Positions 1-11,995 of a stretch of DNA of 64,000 nt are shown in pieces. The position numbers and the translations under genes were made by a program. This DNA is from Bathynomus jamesi (Eukaryota > Arthropoda > Malacostraca > Isopoda > Cirolanidae): assembly GCA_023014485.1 (NCBI GenBank), contig JAJOZX010007507.1:93501-157500 (forward strand), given 5' to 3'. How positions within the stretch are numbered: position 1 is the first letter of the stretch; the number at the start of each line of letters is the position of its first letter. The notes beneath the pieces were generated by a model. The model was not told the DNA's origin. It ran no database searches and saw nothing but the letters and a program-made list of their open reading frames with translations.

Positions 1-495
1 CTATGCTTAGGTCCCAATCAGCATAAGTTAACCCTCAGCTGCTATTGTGGAGAGACTAATTGCTTTAATTTTGTAAGGGACCAAGACATAATAAGAGCAT
101 AGAGAATCTATTTCCCATTTTCTCATCAGTTGCTCAGAGACACTACCTCCATATATATATATATATATATAGCTAACAAAAATAACTTGGTCACCATGGC
201 TTTTCTAGGTTAGCCATGTCCAAAATAAGAATCCAGCCACACTAAGTACTAACTGTACAAAGAATTACATTTCATTTTGAAAACATGAAGCCACTAGGGC
301 CTATTGAGGTTTTCTAAGTAATAAGCTATATTTTATAATAATAATAGAACCTTTCAAAATGTTAATTTGAAGTCAGCTAATTAGCATACAACAATTTACT
401 ACTACCAAAGTAGCCAATATAACTTAAGCCAAGAACATTACAGTATTTACAGTCTACAAACTATCTCTTTAAATCATGAAGGTTTTCCGGTAAAT
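1..495. other. AT-rich intergenic or intronic DNA
   Basis: No gene is visible. There is a short (AT)n microsatellite at about 153-171. The rest is unremarkable AT-rich sequence. Confidence 0.6.
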
Positions 496-700
496 TTATA
501 GTATTACACCCGTCTCCCTTTGGAGGTGAAATTGATGTTTTTTTCTATGGTTTTTGATGTGTTTTGAATGAATCTGACCTTCAAAACCGTCGGAAATGAC
601 TCGTTTTTGAGACCCCCCCCAGCCGGGGGAGGGGCTGGTGGTGGGCCATGGTTCAGATTCCGTGTATCTATAATCCTTCCCCCTCAAGCTAGGGACAAGT
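496..700. repeat. Dispersed repeat fragment joined to a SINE tail
   Basis: Bases 520-615 reappear in inverted orientation at about 16991-17090, for example the shared block TTTTTGATGTGTTTT and a common CTCGTTTTTG end. The 15-mer TATTACACCCGTCTC at about 503 also recurs near 16714. Bases 635-690 match the 3' body of the composite SINE seen at 13.7 and 40.9 kb (motif CATGGTTCAGATTCC). Both parts are fragments of interspersed repeats. Confidence 0.6.
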
Positions 701-969
701 TGAGTTACTCTACATTGAATACTGGCTTACATAGGACCTATCTCTATCTGCCTGAAATGACAAAAAACATGCCTGTATGCAGTATTTTAAATGTTTAGTC
801 ATCATTTCACCTCGGGAACAAACTTTTCCCCCCCCATTACAAAGTCCATGAAAAGTGGTGTACTGTCACTTTTGGCCAGGCTTTTTGTGACCAAGTTGGC
901 CTATAATATAAAAGTTAGAATTTCTTGAATATATTTTCTTTTGCCAAGCATTAATTTGAGGAAAAAAAA

Positions 970-2455
970 GTTAAAATGCAAAAGTTTTTGTACATTTAAC
1001 TGTATTTGCAAAATTATTTAATAGCTACTTTCTATGTCCACCTTTTGCTTGAATGTCAATGATTTGTTTTTTTTTTTTTACAAGGTTTTGGCATCTCAGT
1101 AGAAATTTTAGCCCATTTTTCTAAAAAAAATTGTTGCAATTCATTCAGATTTGAAGGGTTTCTCTTGTGGACACCTTTTTCAAAATCAAACCATAAATTC
1201 TTGATTAAATTGAGATCTGGACTTAAACTCCAGGGGCCACTCTAGAAACTTAAAAACTCTTTTGTTAAAGCCATTTCATGGTGCTCTTTTATGTTTTGGA
1301 TCATTATCTTGTTACAGTACCCAATTGCGACCTATTTACAAGTTGAAACTCCCAAACTGAAGGCCGTATATTTTCTAAAGTTTCCTGATATTTCTTTGAA
1401 TTCAAGAGTCCATTGATGATGATAAACTTCTTAGACCAGAAGCACGAAAGCATCCCCAAGGAAGCAAACTACCACCACTGTGTTTAACTGTAGTAAGGAT
1501 GTTTTGGATCAGTGAAAGAAAGCCACCCCCAGCCTTCTTTAGTTAGCTTTATAAGGCTAACTAACGAAAATATCATGATCTAACCTAACCAATCATTAGG
1601 TCAGCTGTACACCCTTGATGATTGGTTAGGTTAGGTCATTATATTTTCATTAGTTATCCTTATAAAGCTAACTAAAGAAGGCTGGGGGTGGCTTTCTTTC
1701 ATTGATTTGATTTTTTTTTTCTCAAATGTATTTGATTTTTGCCAAATATACCATTGCTCATTGTGCTTGAATAATTAAATTTTGCTCTTATCTGTCCAGA
1801 GAACTTTCTTCCAGAATGCAAATCCACCATTTTGATGATCCTTGGCATACTATAAACAAGTTTCTTTGCGCATTTTTTGTAGCAAAGGTTTTCTTCATGC
1901 ATCTCTTCCATGCAGACCATTCTTTCTCAATGTGTACAACATATATAGTAGAGGAATGGACATTGATCTTAGACAGTCTTAATGTTTGGCAAATATCACC
2001 TACAATCACTCATAGATTCACAGCAGCCATCCTTTCAATCCATCTAGGATAGCCGTACATTCTGAGATTTTGCAAGTTCATCTACACCTTGGTAGAGTTT
2101 TGATTGTTCCAAAGCCTTTCCATTTCTTTATAACTAAAGCAACCATTGTAAATTAAATTCACAGTTTTTCTCCTACCTTCCTATAATTCTTCCCAGACTC
2201 GTGTGCAGCAGTAACAAATCTCTTAAGATCTGTAGATGTCTCTTTACCACGATGACCCATTGTTTACTGATGGTTTGTACAGTCATCCATCTTCCATAAA
2301 GATTCAAAGAAAAAAATTTTGAATTTAGAAAATTTTGCCAACAGTCTTTTATCAATGAACAGCCAATTACTGATAAAAAATTAAAATTCCTTAAGCCTAA
2401 GGTGGACACAAAATATTATAATTTTGTAAATGTACAAAAACTTTTACAGTTTAAC
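970..2455 (-). mobile_element. Degenerate Tc1-like DNA transposon
   Basis: Inverted ends of about 29 bp at 970-998 and 2427-2455 match at all but two positions (core AAAGTTTTTGTACATTTA). Read on the minus strand, the interior gives fragments of a Tc1/mariner DDE transposase. These include a block resembling DNDPKH (second catalytic Asp), then a WP..SPDLN.I.NLW-type block holding the third acidic residue, and a W..I...E.S..DR stretch around 1800 that corresponds to the first catalytic segment. The frame is broken by many stops and indels and by the MITE at 1508-1706. Such transposases cut and paste at TA sites. This copy is long dead. Confidence 0.72.
1508..1706. mobile_element. Palindromic MITE nested in the Tc1-like relic
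   Basis: Two nearly identical inverted arms of about 85-90 bp (from 1508 and back from 1706) share AAGCCACCCCCAGCCTTC, TTAGTTAGC and CTAACCTAACCAATCAT. They are separated by only about 15-20 bp. There is no coding capacity. The palindrome interrupts the transposase of the surrounding Tc1-like element, so it arrived later. I could not assign a target duplication or superfamily. Confidence 0.75.
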
Positions 2456-2631
2456 TTTTTTATTTTTCTCGAATTCTTTGTGTTACATTAGCTATATGTT
2501 GGAGTTAAACTAATTTTTTTAGGTTACATTTTTCCGAATGAATGGTAAACAAGGATGAATATAACTGAAATATTTCTCTGTACAAATAGGCTAATTATAA
2601 GTGCCACTATAAGCAAGCAAGGTAATGATGT

Positions 2632-3660
2632 TTATATTCCATCACCCATAATAACTTTTTCCCATTTCTGAAATATCTTGAAACCTTTCACCTTGTTCCT
2701 CACGGACAGTACCCAAGTTTTCAGAAAAAAAAAATTTGGGTGTGAGTGCAAGTTCAAATTCATTCTGCATCCAAGAACTTTCCACTTTTCAATCATGTTT
2801 TTGATGATCACATAATCTGATGACTTCCTATTTCCAAGAAAATTTTGCGCAACTGCCACGAATCTCAGCCAAACTTCTTTTGTATTGTTTTCCAAGCATT
2901 CTTCAAAATACTTGTCATAGTAATTTTCTAATCTGAGAACTAACAAATATTCCTTCAAGTATTGCATCACTAATTTGTGAAAATTTATAGTATAAATACT
3001 GGAAACCACTACTTTTTATCAAGAGTTTTGACAAAATTCTTTATTAATCCAAGTTTTATGTGGAGAGGTGGCAATAGTACTTGGTTTGTCATTGAAAGGT
3101 ACAGTGCTGATGATCTCATTTCCAGCTGTAATACATGATCATCTTGGCCATTCTGTTTGAATGTTGTTCAGTGGCTTTACTGTTTTAAAGATGCAAAAAA
3201 ATATGGGTATTTTGTATAGCACTGTTCCAAAATAATAATTTTTCAATAACTTTAAGGTCTCCACAAAGAAAAAAAATTCTTTAAGTGTTGCCAGGTGTGT
3301 CCAAACTTTTATGGGTCCCTTTCATGTGCAAAATGTGTACCATAGGCATTGATGACATAACATTTCCATATATAATAATATAGCTTTCAAACACCTTTTG
3401 GATGAGTCCACAAAAAAGACTCCATTCTTCAGGGTGGTACTTTTTTATCTATGGTAGTTCATTGTTGCAGTATTCTAAAGACTTTTACTGAGAAAAATTG
3501 TACAATTTTTCTCATGATGCTGATACTAGCAGAATGTTGTTTCAGCAGCAAGCAAGTTCCATTCATTCAATTTAGATCCAAAGAACTCGACAGATTCTTT
3601 GGGTAATGACAAGTCCCCTCACAAGATCATTTTAAGATCAGACTGAGATATTAATTTTGG
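2632..3660 (-). pseudogene. Broken copy of an unnamed multicopy protein family (LHIKLG / NFLGN motifs)
   Basis: Read on the minus strand, this segment is a decayed copy of a protein family I know as abundant but functionally uncharacterised in arthropods and cnidarians. In order, broken between frames, it shows an E.FGSKL.EWNLL block (about 3590), an EW.LF.DSSKR-like block (about 3420), a CGDLKVI block (about 3270), a LPPLHIKLGLI-like block (about 3060), and a 125-residue open stretch (3009-2632) with VAVAQNFLGNRK and KVLGCRMNLNLHSH. Several stops and frameshifts separate the blocks, so it is a pseudogene. Family members are often taken as transposon-derived, but no terminal repeats were found here. 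I do not know the biochemical role. The family identity is recalled from motif order and is fairly secure. Confidence 0.68.
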
Positions 3661-5752
3661 TGACTACTTCATGCCTGTACTCAGAATCCCAAGCATAGGA
3701 GTGGATGTATTCATGACTTCATGTCATCTGATATAGATTCTTCAAGAGTTAAAGGTGGTTAGGGTCAGGTGTGGGGGCAATTCATTTCCATGCCCATAGT
3801 GTGAATATGATTTTAAATCACAGTTCAATTAGCAGTCAGTGTAATATCAGGTGAATTGTTCGATGTTCATTGAGTTAAATCTCTAAGTTCACGCAAATCA
3901 GGCATATAACTTGTTGACTTTGATATTCAGGAGTCTTTCATATGTGTAGAGCATCCTGTGCATTGCTCATCAATTGATACAGTGAGCATTGAAAAGGTTA
4001 GTTGTAATTAGGTCAACTGAAATTGTCACTGTGACAATTGATTTCAATTAAATTTCCAGTTAGTCACTCGCAATTACACCACAGCAATTACTTGAAAAAG
4101 TGAAATCAATAATAATCAGTTACAATTACAATTACCCCATGCCTAGTTAGGGTACAGGAATTTTGTTACAATATAATACTGGTTGTATAGCTGAGGGCAT
4201 ATTAAGGTATATAATGCTACTCTTGTTTTCTTAGTAAATCCACGCGCATTGTTCATGCAAAAGTAGCAGTCATTAGAACTCCAAATGGCATATGGTACTT
4301 CTGCTTTTTCCATGAAACCATTCTCTCAGATTTTCAGTAGCTACATGGTGGCTTATCTTGATCTATTTTACATCCAAAATAGTCATAGTAACACTTCTTT
4401 ACAAACTTGGCTATGTTCATTTTCTGATTTATACCTCTGAATATCTGACAGATATAACAAAAAACATTAGGACAAGTTTTACAAACTCTTCATATTATAC
4501 TTTGTCAGCAAATTTGAAATAACAAAGAAGACAATGTAATAAAAAAATGTAACATTGTTTATTTTTTTTCACCTGTGTGGCCACAATTCTGTATACATGC
4601 ATGCAGTGTTATAGCTCTAATTTTGCCAACCTTTCCCAGTAGTCTGATCCTTTGAATACATTTATTTTTAAATTACATCTTTAAAAATTTTTTTAGGTGC
4701 AGAATTTTCTCTTAATATTTGGTCATTAGAACCAGGAAATGTTTGTTTTTGCACTATTTGTCTCAATATCAGTTTGATCATAAGCGAAATGCTTCCTTTA
4801 TTTAAGAGATTGAAGAGTATTTGTACCATAAAAATTTAATTTGAGAAGTAGGCTTCCTTTACAAAAAGTAAAATTGTTTCAAAAATTTTGTTTAGGCCTA
4901 ATATTAGACCAAAAATGAGTATGTATTGACTAGGCCTAGTTTGTTTCTTAAAACACATTTCTCATTAGGCTATTTTAAATTTTTAACTAACATTAGATAT
5001 CGCAGTTTATACCTAGCTAATTGGCATTGATGAAAATTATTGGAAATCCTAAGTCTAAAAAATAAAGACCAAGGTTCCTAGATGAAGGTTTTTTCCACAA
5101 GAAAATAAATGCAACCTTTTGTTTATAAATGAAATCCCTTCAAACTTCCTTTATTTCAAGGAATAGTTGAGGCCTTGTGTTTTATTATGGTTAAAAATAA
5201 AACAGTTACATGTTTTTTTAGAAATGAAGCTTGAAACCCTAATCTTAAATGATACAGTATTGTATACTAAAATACATTAAATTCAAGATTTCTCTTACTT
5301 GACCCCAATATTTTTTCTTTTGATAATAAAATTAGTGGAATGTGTAGTATAAGTGGAGTCCCAATTCTGAGTTTACCATAGACCTATAAAGACATCAAGA
5401 GGCCTAACATAAAAATAATAACCTGTATAAATAGGTACGGTATACCCTCTATAGGGACTGCGGAATGTAAAACTTTAAATCATTGTTTTTTTAATGGTTT
5501 AAACCAGTCAATCATCCCATCTATACCAGAATATTACGTATGTAGCTATACCGTAATTCATATACATAAAATAGATTTTCTTTTAATTAAACTTAGACCA
5601 ACATAGACTTAATAACTATGATCAGGTTTTTATATTGAAATCAAATGTATAGACAAGTTTGACCTTGGTTTATAGCTAATAAAATGCTTTGTAAATGTTA
5701 TAAAAAAGAAAATTATCCACCATGTTCCTGAAAATTATAAAGGATTTTATAT
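3661..5752. other. No gene seen
   Basis: This is AT-rich DNA without coding signals. Bases 3995-4145 are rich in CAATTA/TAATTG words, like the interior of the hAT MITE at 10.6 kb, and may be an old relative. Nothing else could be supported. Confidence 0.5.
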
Positions 5753-5857
5753 TACCATATTTGTCGGCTTATAAGACGCTGTGCTGTGAAAGACGCATCT
5801 TAATTTTGGAAAGGTAAATTAAAGAAAAAAAGTTTTTGATGCACTTTATTGTTAATA

Positions 5858-7216
5858 CCGTGTGACCACAAAAATTGTCCCTGTTTTTAATTGCTTATTA
5901 CTCAGTCATTATTGCAGCTTCACAAATGAAATAAAAAGCATTCGAAAGAGAACATTTTAAAGTTTTAATTTATTCTACATGTGTTCAAAGTGACGTCCCT
6001 GGACATTCTTACATTTCACACAATGGGAAAGGAAGTTATTTATTACATTTTCCGAAACGCTGCATTCAATGGACTGTACACTCTCTACCACCGCTTGCTT
6101 TAATTCTTCGATAGAGGATGGCTCTTGCCTGAATACTTTGTCCTTGACAAATCCCCAGAGAAAAAAGTCCATAGGTGATAGATCGGGAGATCTTGCAGGC
6201 CAGGGAAACTGCGAGCGATAAGAAATGAATCTTTGTTCAAAAAATCTTGTTAAACATTCCAGTGATTGTTTAGTTGTGTGGGCTGTTGCTCTGTCTTGCT
6301 GAAACCACTTGTTACTGCAGTTTTCTTGTTCAAAAACAGTGTTCAGCATTTCTACATATTTTTCTGAAGTTACTGAAAGCGGTCTCCTTGTCTCTGGGTC
6401 CTCAAAAAAGTATGGACCATAAACCTTGCTGCTACTCAAACCACACCAGACAGTAACTTTTGGTGAATGCAGAGGTTTCTCCAAGTGTATATTTGGCTTG
6501 TTTTGTGACCAACACCGGTAATTCTGTCTGTTGATGAACCCATTGAGATAGATGTGGCATTCATCACTGAATATTGTTACTTAATCTTATCTGGTTTTTT
6601 CAATTATTGTTTCAATGCGTTCACAAAACATCAAACGACGCTGGTAGTCTTGTTTGCTAAGCTGTTGCAAACACACAATTTTGAATGACTTCCTTCTCAA
6701 ATCCAACGTGATTATTTTCCGAATGCTCTCCCGTTTGATTCCTGTCACAGCTGATAGTCATCTCACAGATTTCTTGTTGTCCGTTTCAAGCTGATTTGCG
6801 ACTGAATCAATGTTTTCAGCGGTTCGCACACCTTTGCTGCGCCCAGAGTTGCCTTTATGCATGTTCTTGATTGAGCCGTGATGTTTCCATTTTGCGAAAA
6901 TCTGCAAATCGTTTTAGGATCTATGGTCCTTTGCTGACCGTATTGTCGTCTGAAAGACCGTTGGGTAGCAACTACGAGCCATGTTTGATCATCTCTTCTG
7001 CGATGAAAACACGTTGCATGTCGACAAATAACCCATGATTGTGGTGGATAAAACTGTCATTTTTTTATAAGTACTGATTTCGTATCCAGGATATCAAAAA
7101 ATTAAATAAAACTTTTAAATATTCTTTTTCGAAAGCTTTTTATTTCATTTGTGAAGCTGCAATAATGACTGAGTAATAAGCGATTAAAAACAGGGACAAT
7201 TTTTGTGGTCACACGG
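5858..7216 (-). mobile_element. DD41D Tc1/mariner-type transposon nested in the pogo element
   Basis: Inverted repeats of about 100 bp start CCGTGTGACCACAAAAATTG at 5858 and end with the complement at 7216. They are flanked by TA at 5856-5857 and 7217-7218. The arms are nearly identical, with shared motifs TTACTCAGTCATTATTGCAG and GAAATAAAAAGC. The element is 1359 bp and lies between the left end of the pogo element and the 3' end of the pogo gene, so it is the younger insertion. Confidence 0.88.
5975..6982 (-). pseudogene. DD41D mariner-superfamily transposase, broken N-terminal half
   Basis: The C-terminal 169 residues (6484-5975) are open. They contain KVTVWCGL, then WFQQDRATAHT (second catalytic Asp) and WPARSPDLSPMDFFLWGF. 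Counting from the Asp of QQD to the Asp of SPMD gives 41 intervening residues, the spacing of the DD41D (rosa-like) branch of the Tc1/mariner superfamily. Upstream, a likely start Met near 6982 is followed by a stop and frameshifts. A FSDECH block with the first catalytic Asp sits near 6560, just after two in-frame stops. The enzyme would cut and rejoin its own ends at TA sites. This copy is not functional as read. Confidence 0.82.
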
Positions 7217-7304
7217 TACAATGGATATGTAAAATTCAATAAAAAGAAAACCCAAAAGCCAATAAAGAAAGATATGATTATTACGGTACTCTTATTATTT
7301 GTTA

Positions 7305-8548
7305 TTAATCAACTTCAGATTCATTACTGACATTATCATCATCCCCATCCCCATCATCATAATCATCATCATCACTTGTATCACTGTCACTCTCATACAA
7401 TAAATGATCTTCAGTGCCATCCATTGCATTATTTATACCACATTTTTTAAAGGACTTGACCACAATTTCAGTCTTAACATCATGCCATGACTTCAGCACC
7501 CATTCACACACTTGTGCTATTGATGGATGTTTCATCCTTCCCGTAGGCGTCGTATCATGGTTCCCCTCTATCATCCATTTATTCCATTGCTCCCACATGT
7601 TATTCTTGAATGGCTTATTGATGCTGACATCTAACGGCTGTAACTGGGCAGTTAAGCCACCCGGAATTACCGCTAATTCTGTGTTCATCCTTTGTGCCAG
7701 ATGTTTGATGTTTTCAGTCCTACCTATGTGCTCTAAACTGATCCCACACTAGTAGTGCATTTTTACACAGTAGTCCACCAGGATGCTTGGACCAAACTTT
7801 TTCAAACCATGCCTTGATACCTTCTTCATCCATCCATCCCTTCGTTTGTACAAGTACGTGAATTCCATTTGGCAGTTTATCTTTTGGTAAAGTTTTTCTT
7901 TTAAAAATTAACATTGGCGGAAGTTTGGTCCCATCAGCACAAGAAGCTAAAACTGCGGTGTACTCTCTCTTTTCATGTCCAGTGGTTTTAATAGTTATAG
8001 ATTTTTGCCCTCTCAGATTTACGGTTTTATTGGATGGCACATCAAAAGTCAACGGAATTTCATCCATATTCCCGATTTGGCTAAGTTTGTAGTTGCTTCG
8101 TTTTCTAGCATTAATGGCAAATATATGGAAATCTAATATTTTCTGTTTGTATTCAGCTGGCATTCTCTGGGCTATTCTAGTTCTTGTGCGTAAACTTAAC
8201 CTGCTTCTTTTCATGAAGCGATAACACCAAGATTCAGTTCCTTTGAAGTCATGTATCCCAATATCAGCTGCTCATTTCTGTGCTTCTACTATCATTATTT
8301 TAGTACTCACTGCAATACCCACATCTCTAAGTTCCATTATCCAACTACACAATTTTACGAAGATTGTGCTTTGTTTTTTCAGCTTCTTGTAATAAAGCTT
8401 CCTGCTTCCTCCACTGATGAATCATCATCTCAGTAGGCGGTGGTCCAAAATGTCATTCTGCTGCTCTGTTCCCATGTTCTTTAGCATACTGCACTGCTTT
8501 TAGCTTAAATCCAATAGTATAATTTTGCCTTCTTGATGCACTTGCCAT
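7305..8548 (-). pseudogene. Pogo-family transposase, broken
   Basis: The reading begins with an ATG at 8548 and an N-terminal helix-turn-helix-like stretch (MASASRRQNYTIGF...), then decays with stops through about 8220. The catalytic half (8214-7720) is open. It holds NMDEIPLTFD, with the first catalytic Asp, and LLVWDQFRAH, with the second. After a frame break near 7700 the C-terminal part (7688-7305) contains LQPLDVSINKPFK, with the third Asp, followed by an acidic tail of repeated Asp. The DDD layout and these exact motifs are typical of pogo/POGK-type transposases, which act at TA targets. With a frameshift and several stops, this copy cannot make a full enzyme. Confidence 0.85.
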
Positions 8549-8799
8549 TGATTAGGGCTTTAAATGTATAACTAGAACTCACTTGTTACTCCAACAGCAG
8601 CCTGCTAATTACTGAAAAGTGTACTGACCTTGATCGTGATGTAAACTATCCGTTAACTACCAGTACATTTTGTGTTTTGCCAACTTCTCAGTTTTGCACA
8701 TGTGCTGTATTGCCACTTTTGGCTTCTAAGACGCAGGGTGATTTTTTAAGGTATTTATAAGGAAAAAAAAGTGTCTCTTATAAGCTGACAAATACGGTA

Positions 8800-10592
8800 G
8801 TTATTGCTAGGCTGAGGTTGTACTGCAGGGAGCCACCAATTAATTTTATCTGTAGTCTGCATAGCCTACCCTAATTGTTTTTCAGACTAGATAGCATTTC
8901 AGGCAAAATTGAACTCATAAGCTAGAATGTATTCATTTTATATTTTGGGGCAAATGAAAGAGTGATCCTTTTAGTATGATATTAGTTGAATTCTCTGGTA
9001 GATTTATAGAGCCTAGAAATCTTAGTGCAGTTGAAAGGTAGTTATAGTTTGGCCCGAACAAAATGATAAAAATGAACACATTTTGGTGCAAAATTTCTGT
9101 AACTCTACCAAGGTCTGCTAACCACACTTCCCTTAGACTGTTTTTGTAATACCTATGGCTGACATTACTGGTATTTTATGAAAATAAACTCAGTTTTTAA
9201 TCTCATGAATAAAAACTAATTTTTAAACTTTGCAAAAAACATAGAAAAAGTTTTATTTTAATTCTTTCAAAGTGTTAGTTTGCCTATATTTTAAAGCAAA
9301 TCTATATTCAGAGTATGGGTTTATTTCCAGCAGTCCGTATAAAATACATTGTCAGTCTGAATCCAGACTGCAGCCTGCCTGTTGGTGAGCCTGTCCTAGA
9401 GGATAGATATTTTCAATTCATTTTTATAAATTTAGTAAGGGCAATCAAGGACAGGAATTATACCACATTCAAAATCCCAGCCACCCATGAAAGGCTAGGC
9501 CATGCGTAAATAATTTTTTTCTTGTAACCCGAAGAAAGTAGGAAATCCTTTCTGTCAGAATACTACTCCCCTCTTTAAAGGCAAAACTTATTGCATTTTT
9601 TTAATTCCACTTACCCATCACCCTTATACCCTTACTTTTTAAATGTTTTTTTTTATAAATATTTTTTTAGTCCATTTTTTGTCTCCTTTTCTTTCTTTTA
9701 ATCTTTTGTCCGAATTTCTTTCTTGTAACAATGTTACTAGGATACATGACTATTTGCACCTCTGGGCTAGGTGGCTATATTAAAATACTCGTTAATTTGA
9801 TATCTAATTGTTATAAATTAAAATAATAAATTTCTCTTAATCATCATTTCGAGTTAATATGGCCCCAGGCATGGATTTCCCTACCCCTTTGAACTTTTCC
9901 AGCACCCCTCTTAATTATCAGCAGCTATTCACATGCAGTGTTGCTAATTTAATAATTCTCCGACTAGATCTAGTTGTTTTCAAAGTTTTCTAGTTGGAAA
10001 AAATTACATTTAGTTGTTGGTTGGAAATTGTTATATATATATAATTTGATGCTTTGATACTTACATTTACAATACTTGTGGTACACTTTTCCTTTGTTTT
10101 TGAACAGTATATCTCAGAATGGTAGCAAACAGTTATTCATATCTGTTTTATATGTTGCGCCTCAAAGTGAAAATGAAAAGACAAAAACCTTAATTTGTGT
10201 GATTTTTAAAACAAATTATAAACATAATTAATTAATTTATATGGACATTGAAAAGTGTGAAGAACTTCGAACCTGCTATTCTGTTTAAAGGTAAAGCTTA
10301 TGTATGTATATAAGTACCTTATACTAGGCTGTAGGTACTACCCTATAGAATAAGTTCAGTTTTAAGAGTTAGATGAGTTTTAATAGAATTACTTAACTTT
10401 GTGTATTTATTCATTGTGTACAACAGTATGTACCCATGTGAAAATAAGCTTATTTAAACCTTGGAGCAAGGATTTTTTTGGCATCTGTATTTATTCCAAT
10501 CTGTAAAGCAAACTGCACATTTTTCTTGTTGTAGACCTCTGAAACAAGATCAGTAGGTCCCAAATTTTATTTGTGCCATCTAAGCAAAAATA
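8800..10592. other. No gene seen
   Basis: This stretch is AT-rich and CpG-poor. Two short open stretches on either strand (about 8933-9127 and 9315-9509) have no recognisable motif and look like chance. No repeat boundary could be fixed. Confidence 0.5.
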
Positions 10593-10600
10593 GCTTTTAA

Positions 10601-10988
10601 CAGGGTTGGATACAATGAATAATTATAATTTTATTTTTAATTAATTGATCCTAATTTCCATTAATTGTAATTGATTCAAAATAAAATAAAAATAAAGGTA
10701 ATTGATTTTTGAGCTATAACTGATGTAATTGATCAATTAATGTCAATTGTTAAAAATTATACTCCTAGATCTGGCAGTCATACATCATCCAATGAAAATA
10801 AACCTTTGATAGTTTATTTAGTTATACTTAGATATAGATATATATTTAGATATATAGAATAGATAGTTATATTTGTGTAATTGTAATTGATCTTGAAATT
10901 GTGAAGTACAATACTAACTGTAATTAATTTGAAGAAAAATAAAAAAAATTGTAATTGTTTCCATTTTGTGTAATTGAACCCAACCCTG
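10601..10988. mobile_element. Non-autonomous hAT element (MITE)
   Basis: Ends CAGGGTTGGATACAA and its imperfect complement TTGAACCCAACCCTG bound a 388-bp segment full of TAATTG/CAATTA words. A perfect 8-bp target duplication GCTTTTAA lies at 10593-10600 and 10989-10996. The size of the duplication and the CAGGG ends identify it as hAT-type. It has no coding capacity. Confidence 0.9.
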
Positions 10989-11030
10989 GCTTTTAAGCTA
11001 CATATGTTTTTTTTTCTTTTTAGATAAACA

Positions 11031-11995
11031 TGGATTTCAGCAGTTTGAATATGGGCAGGTTCTGTTGTGACGCATTTAAAAAACACACAGGAAAAGTGAA
11101 AAAAGGCATTCGTGCATTGACAAAATTTGATTGATCAAAATCCTGAATTGAAACTAACAAATAATCATAAAGCATGTGCAACCTGTCGAAATATACTAGC
11201 AAATTGTCCATCCCCAATGCCTGAATGTGAACCACTTGAAAAATCACCATCCACCTCATCAAGTGCCCCATCTGAGCTAGAAACCATTGGAGATGTAGTT
11301 GAAATGCAGTATGAGCTTAGTAAATTCAATGCTTCATTGGCCACACTTGATGAGACCAATAAAACCATGTAAACTCTCTGACAGCACTGGTTATGCAAAG
11401 AGAAAGTTGAGGAAAGTAGGAGTAGTTGTGAAAAGAAAGCTTGAACTTGCAACTAAACAACCAATTTCATGCAGTGACTCAGATGATACAGAACTGGAGA
11501 TTCTTCAACAACTAAAAGAGAGATTTAATCAAGTGACAAGTTGAAGTGAAAAACTGACAATTCTTACTATCCTACCAAAAAGATGGGCACAAGTAAAGAT
11601 CAGAGAAGAATTTAAGTGCTCAGATTACATGGCTAGGCAAGCAAAGAGTTTGGTGAGGGAGAAGGGAGTGCTTTCAACTCGTAATCCACATTTGGGGAAA
11701 TGCCTGAATAGTGAAACTGCTGCCAAAGTAATTGACTTCTATCATTTGCCAGATGTGAGTAGACAAATGCCAAGGTTGAAAGACTATGTTTCTGTAAAAG
11801 GAGCTGATGGTAGGCGGGAATGAAAACAAAAATCACTAATCTTATGCAACCTAAAAGAAGCATTTGAGCTTTTTAAAACAAACCATCCAACAATTAAAAT
11901 AGGATTTTCAAAATTTGCAGAGCTTTGGCCAAAAGAATGTGTGTTGCCAGGTGCCAGTGGAACACATTCTGTCTGCATTTAAACTAAGCAATGTA
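11031..11995 (+). pseudogene. 3'-truncated copy of an unnamed multicopy gene family (CCDxFKKH type)
   Basis: Frames joined in order read MDFSSLNMGRFCCDAFKKHTGKVKKG, then an ACATCR motif, a Ser/Pro-rich stretch, and QYELSKFNASL. After these come a Lys/Arg-rich stretch, DTELEILQQLKERF, SEKLTILTILPKRW, ARQAKSLVREKGVLSTRNP, and KDYVSVK. The last blocks are LCNLKEAFELFK, GFSKFAELWPKECVLPGASGTHSVC. I recognise this as an uncharacterised family common in invertebrate genomes. The copy at 22.9-25.2 kb shows the same motifs and continues further. Here the match stops just after HSVC, and there are at least three frame breaks or stops. It is a dead, 3'-truncated copy with no assigned function. Confidence 0.75.

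Larger units (their letters stand above)
5755..8797 (-). mobile_element. Pogo-like DNA transposon, interrupted by a nested element
   Basis: Terminal inverted repeats at about 5755-5783 (CCATATTTGTCGGCTTATAA) and 8772-8797 (TTATAAGCTGACAAATACGG on this strand) are flanked by TA duplications (5753-5754 and 8798-8799), as expected for pogo/Tigger elements. Without the insert at 5856-7218 the element is about 1.68 kb. It carries the pogo-type transposase relic at 7305-8548 on the minus strand. Confidence 0.85.
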
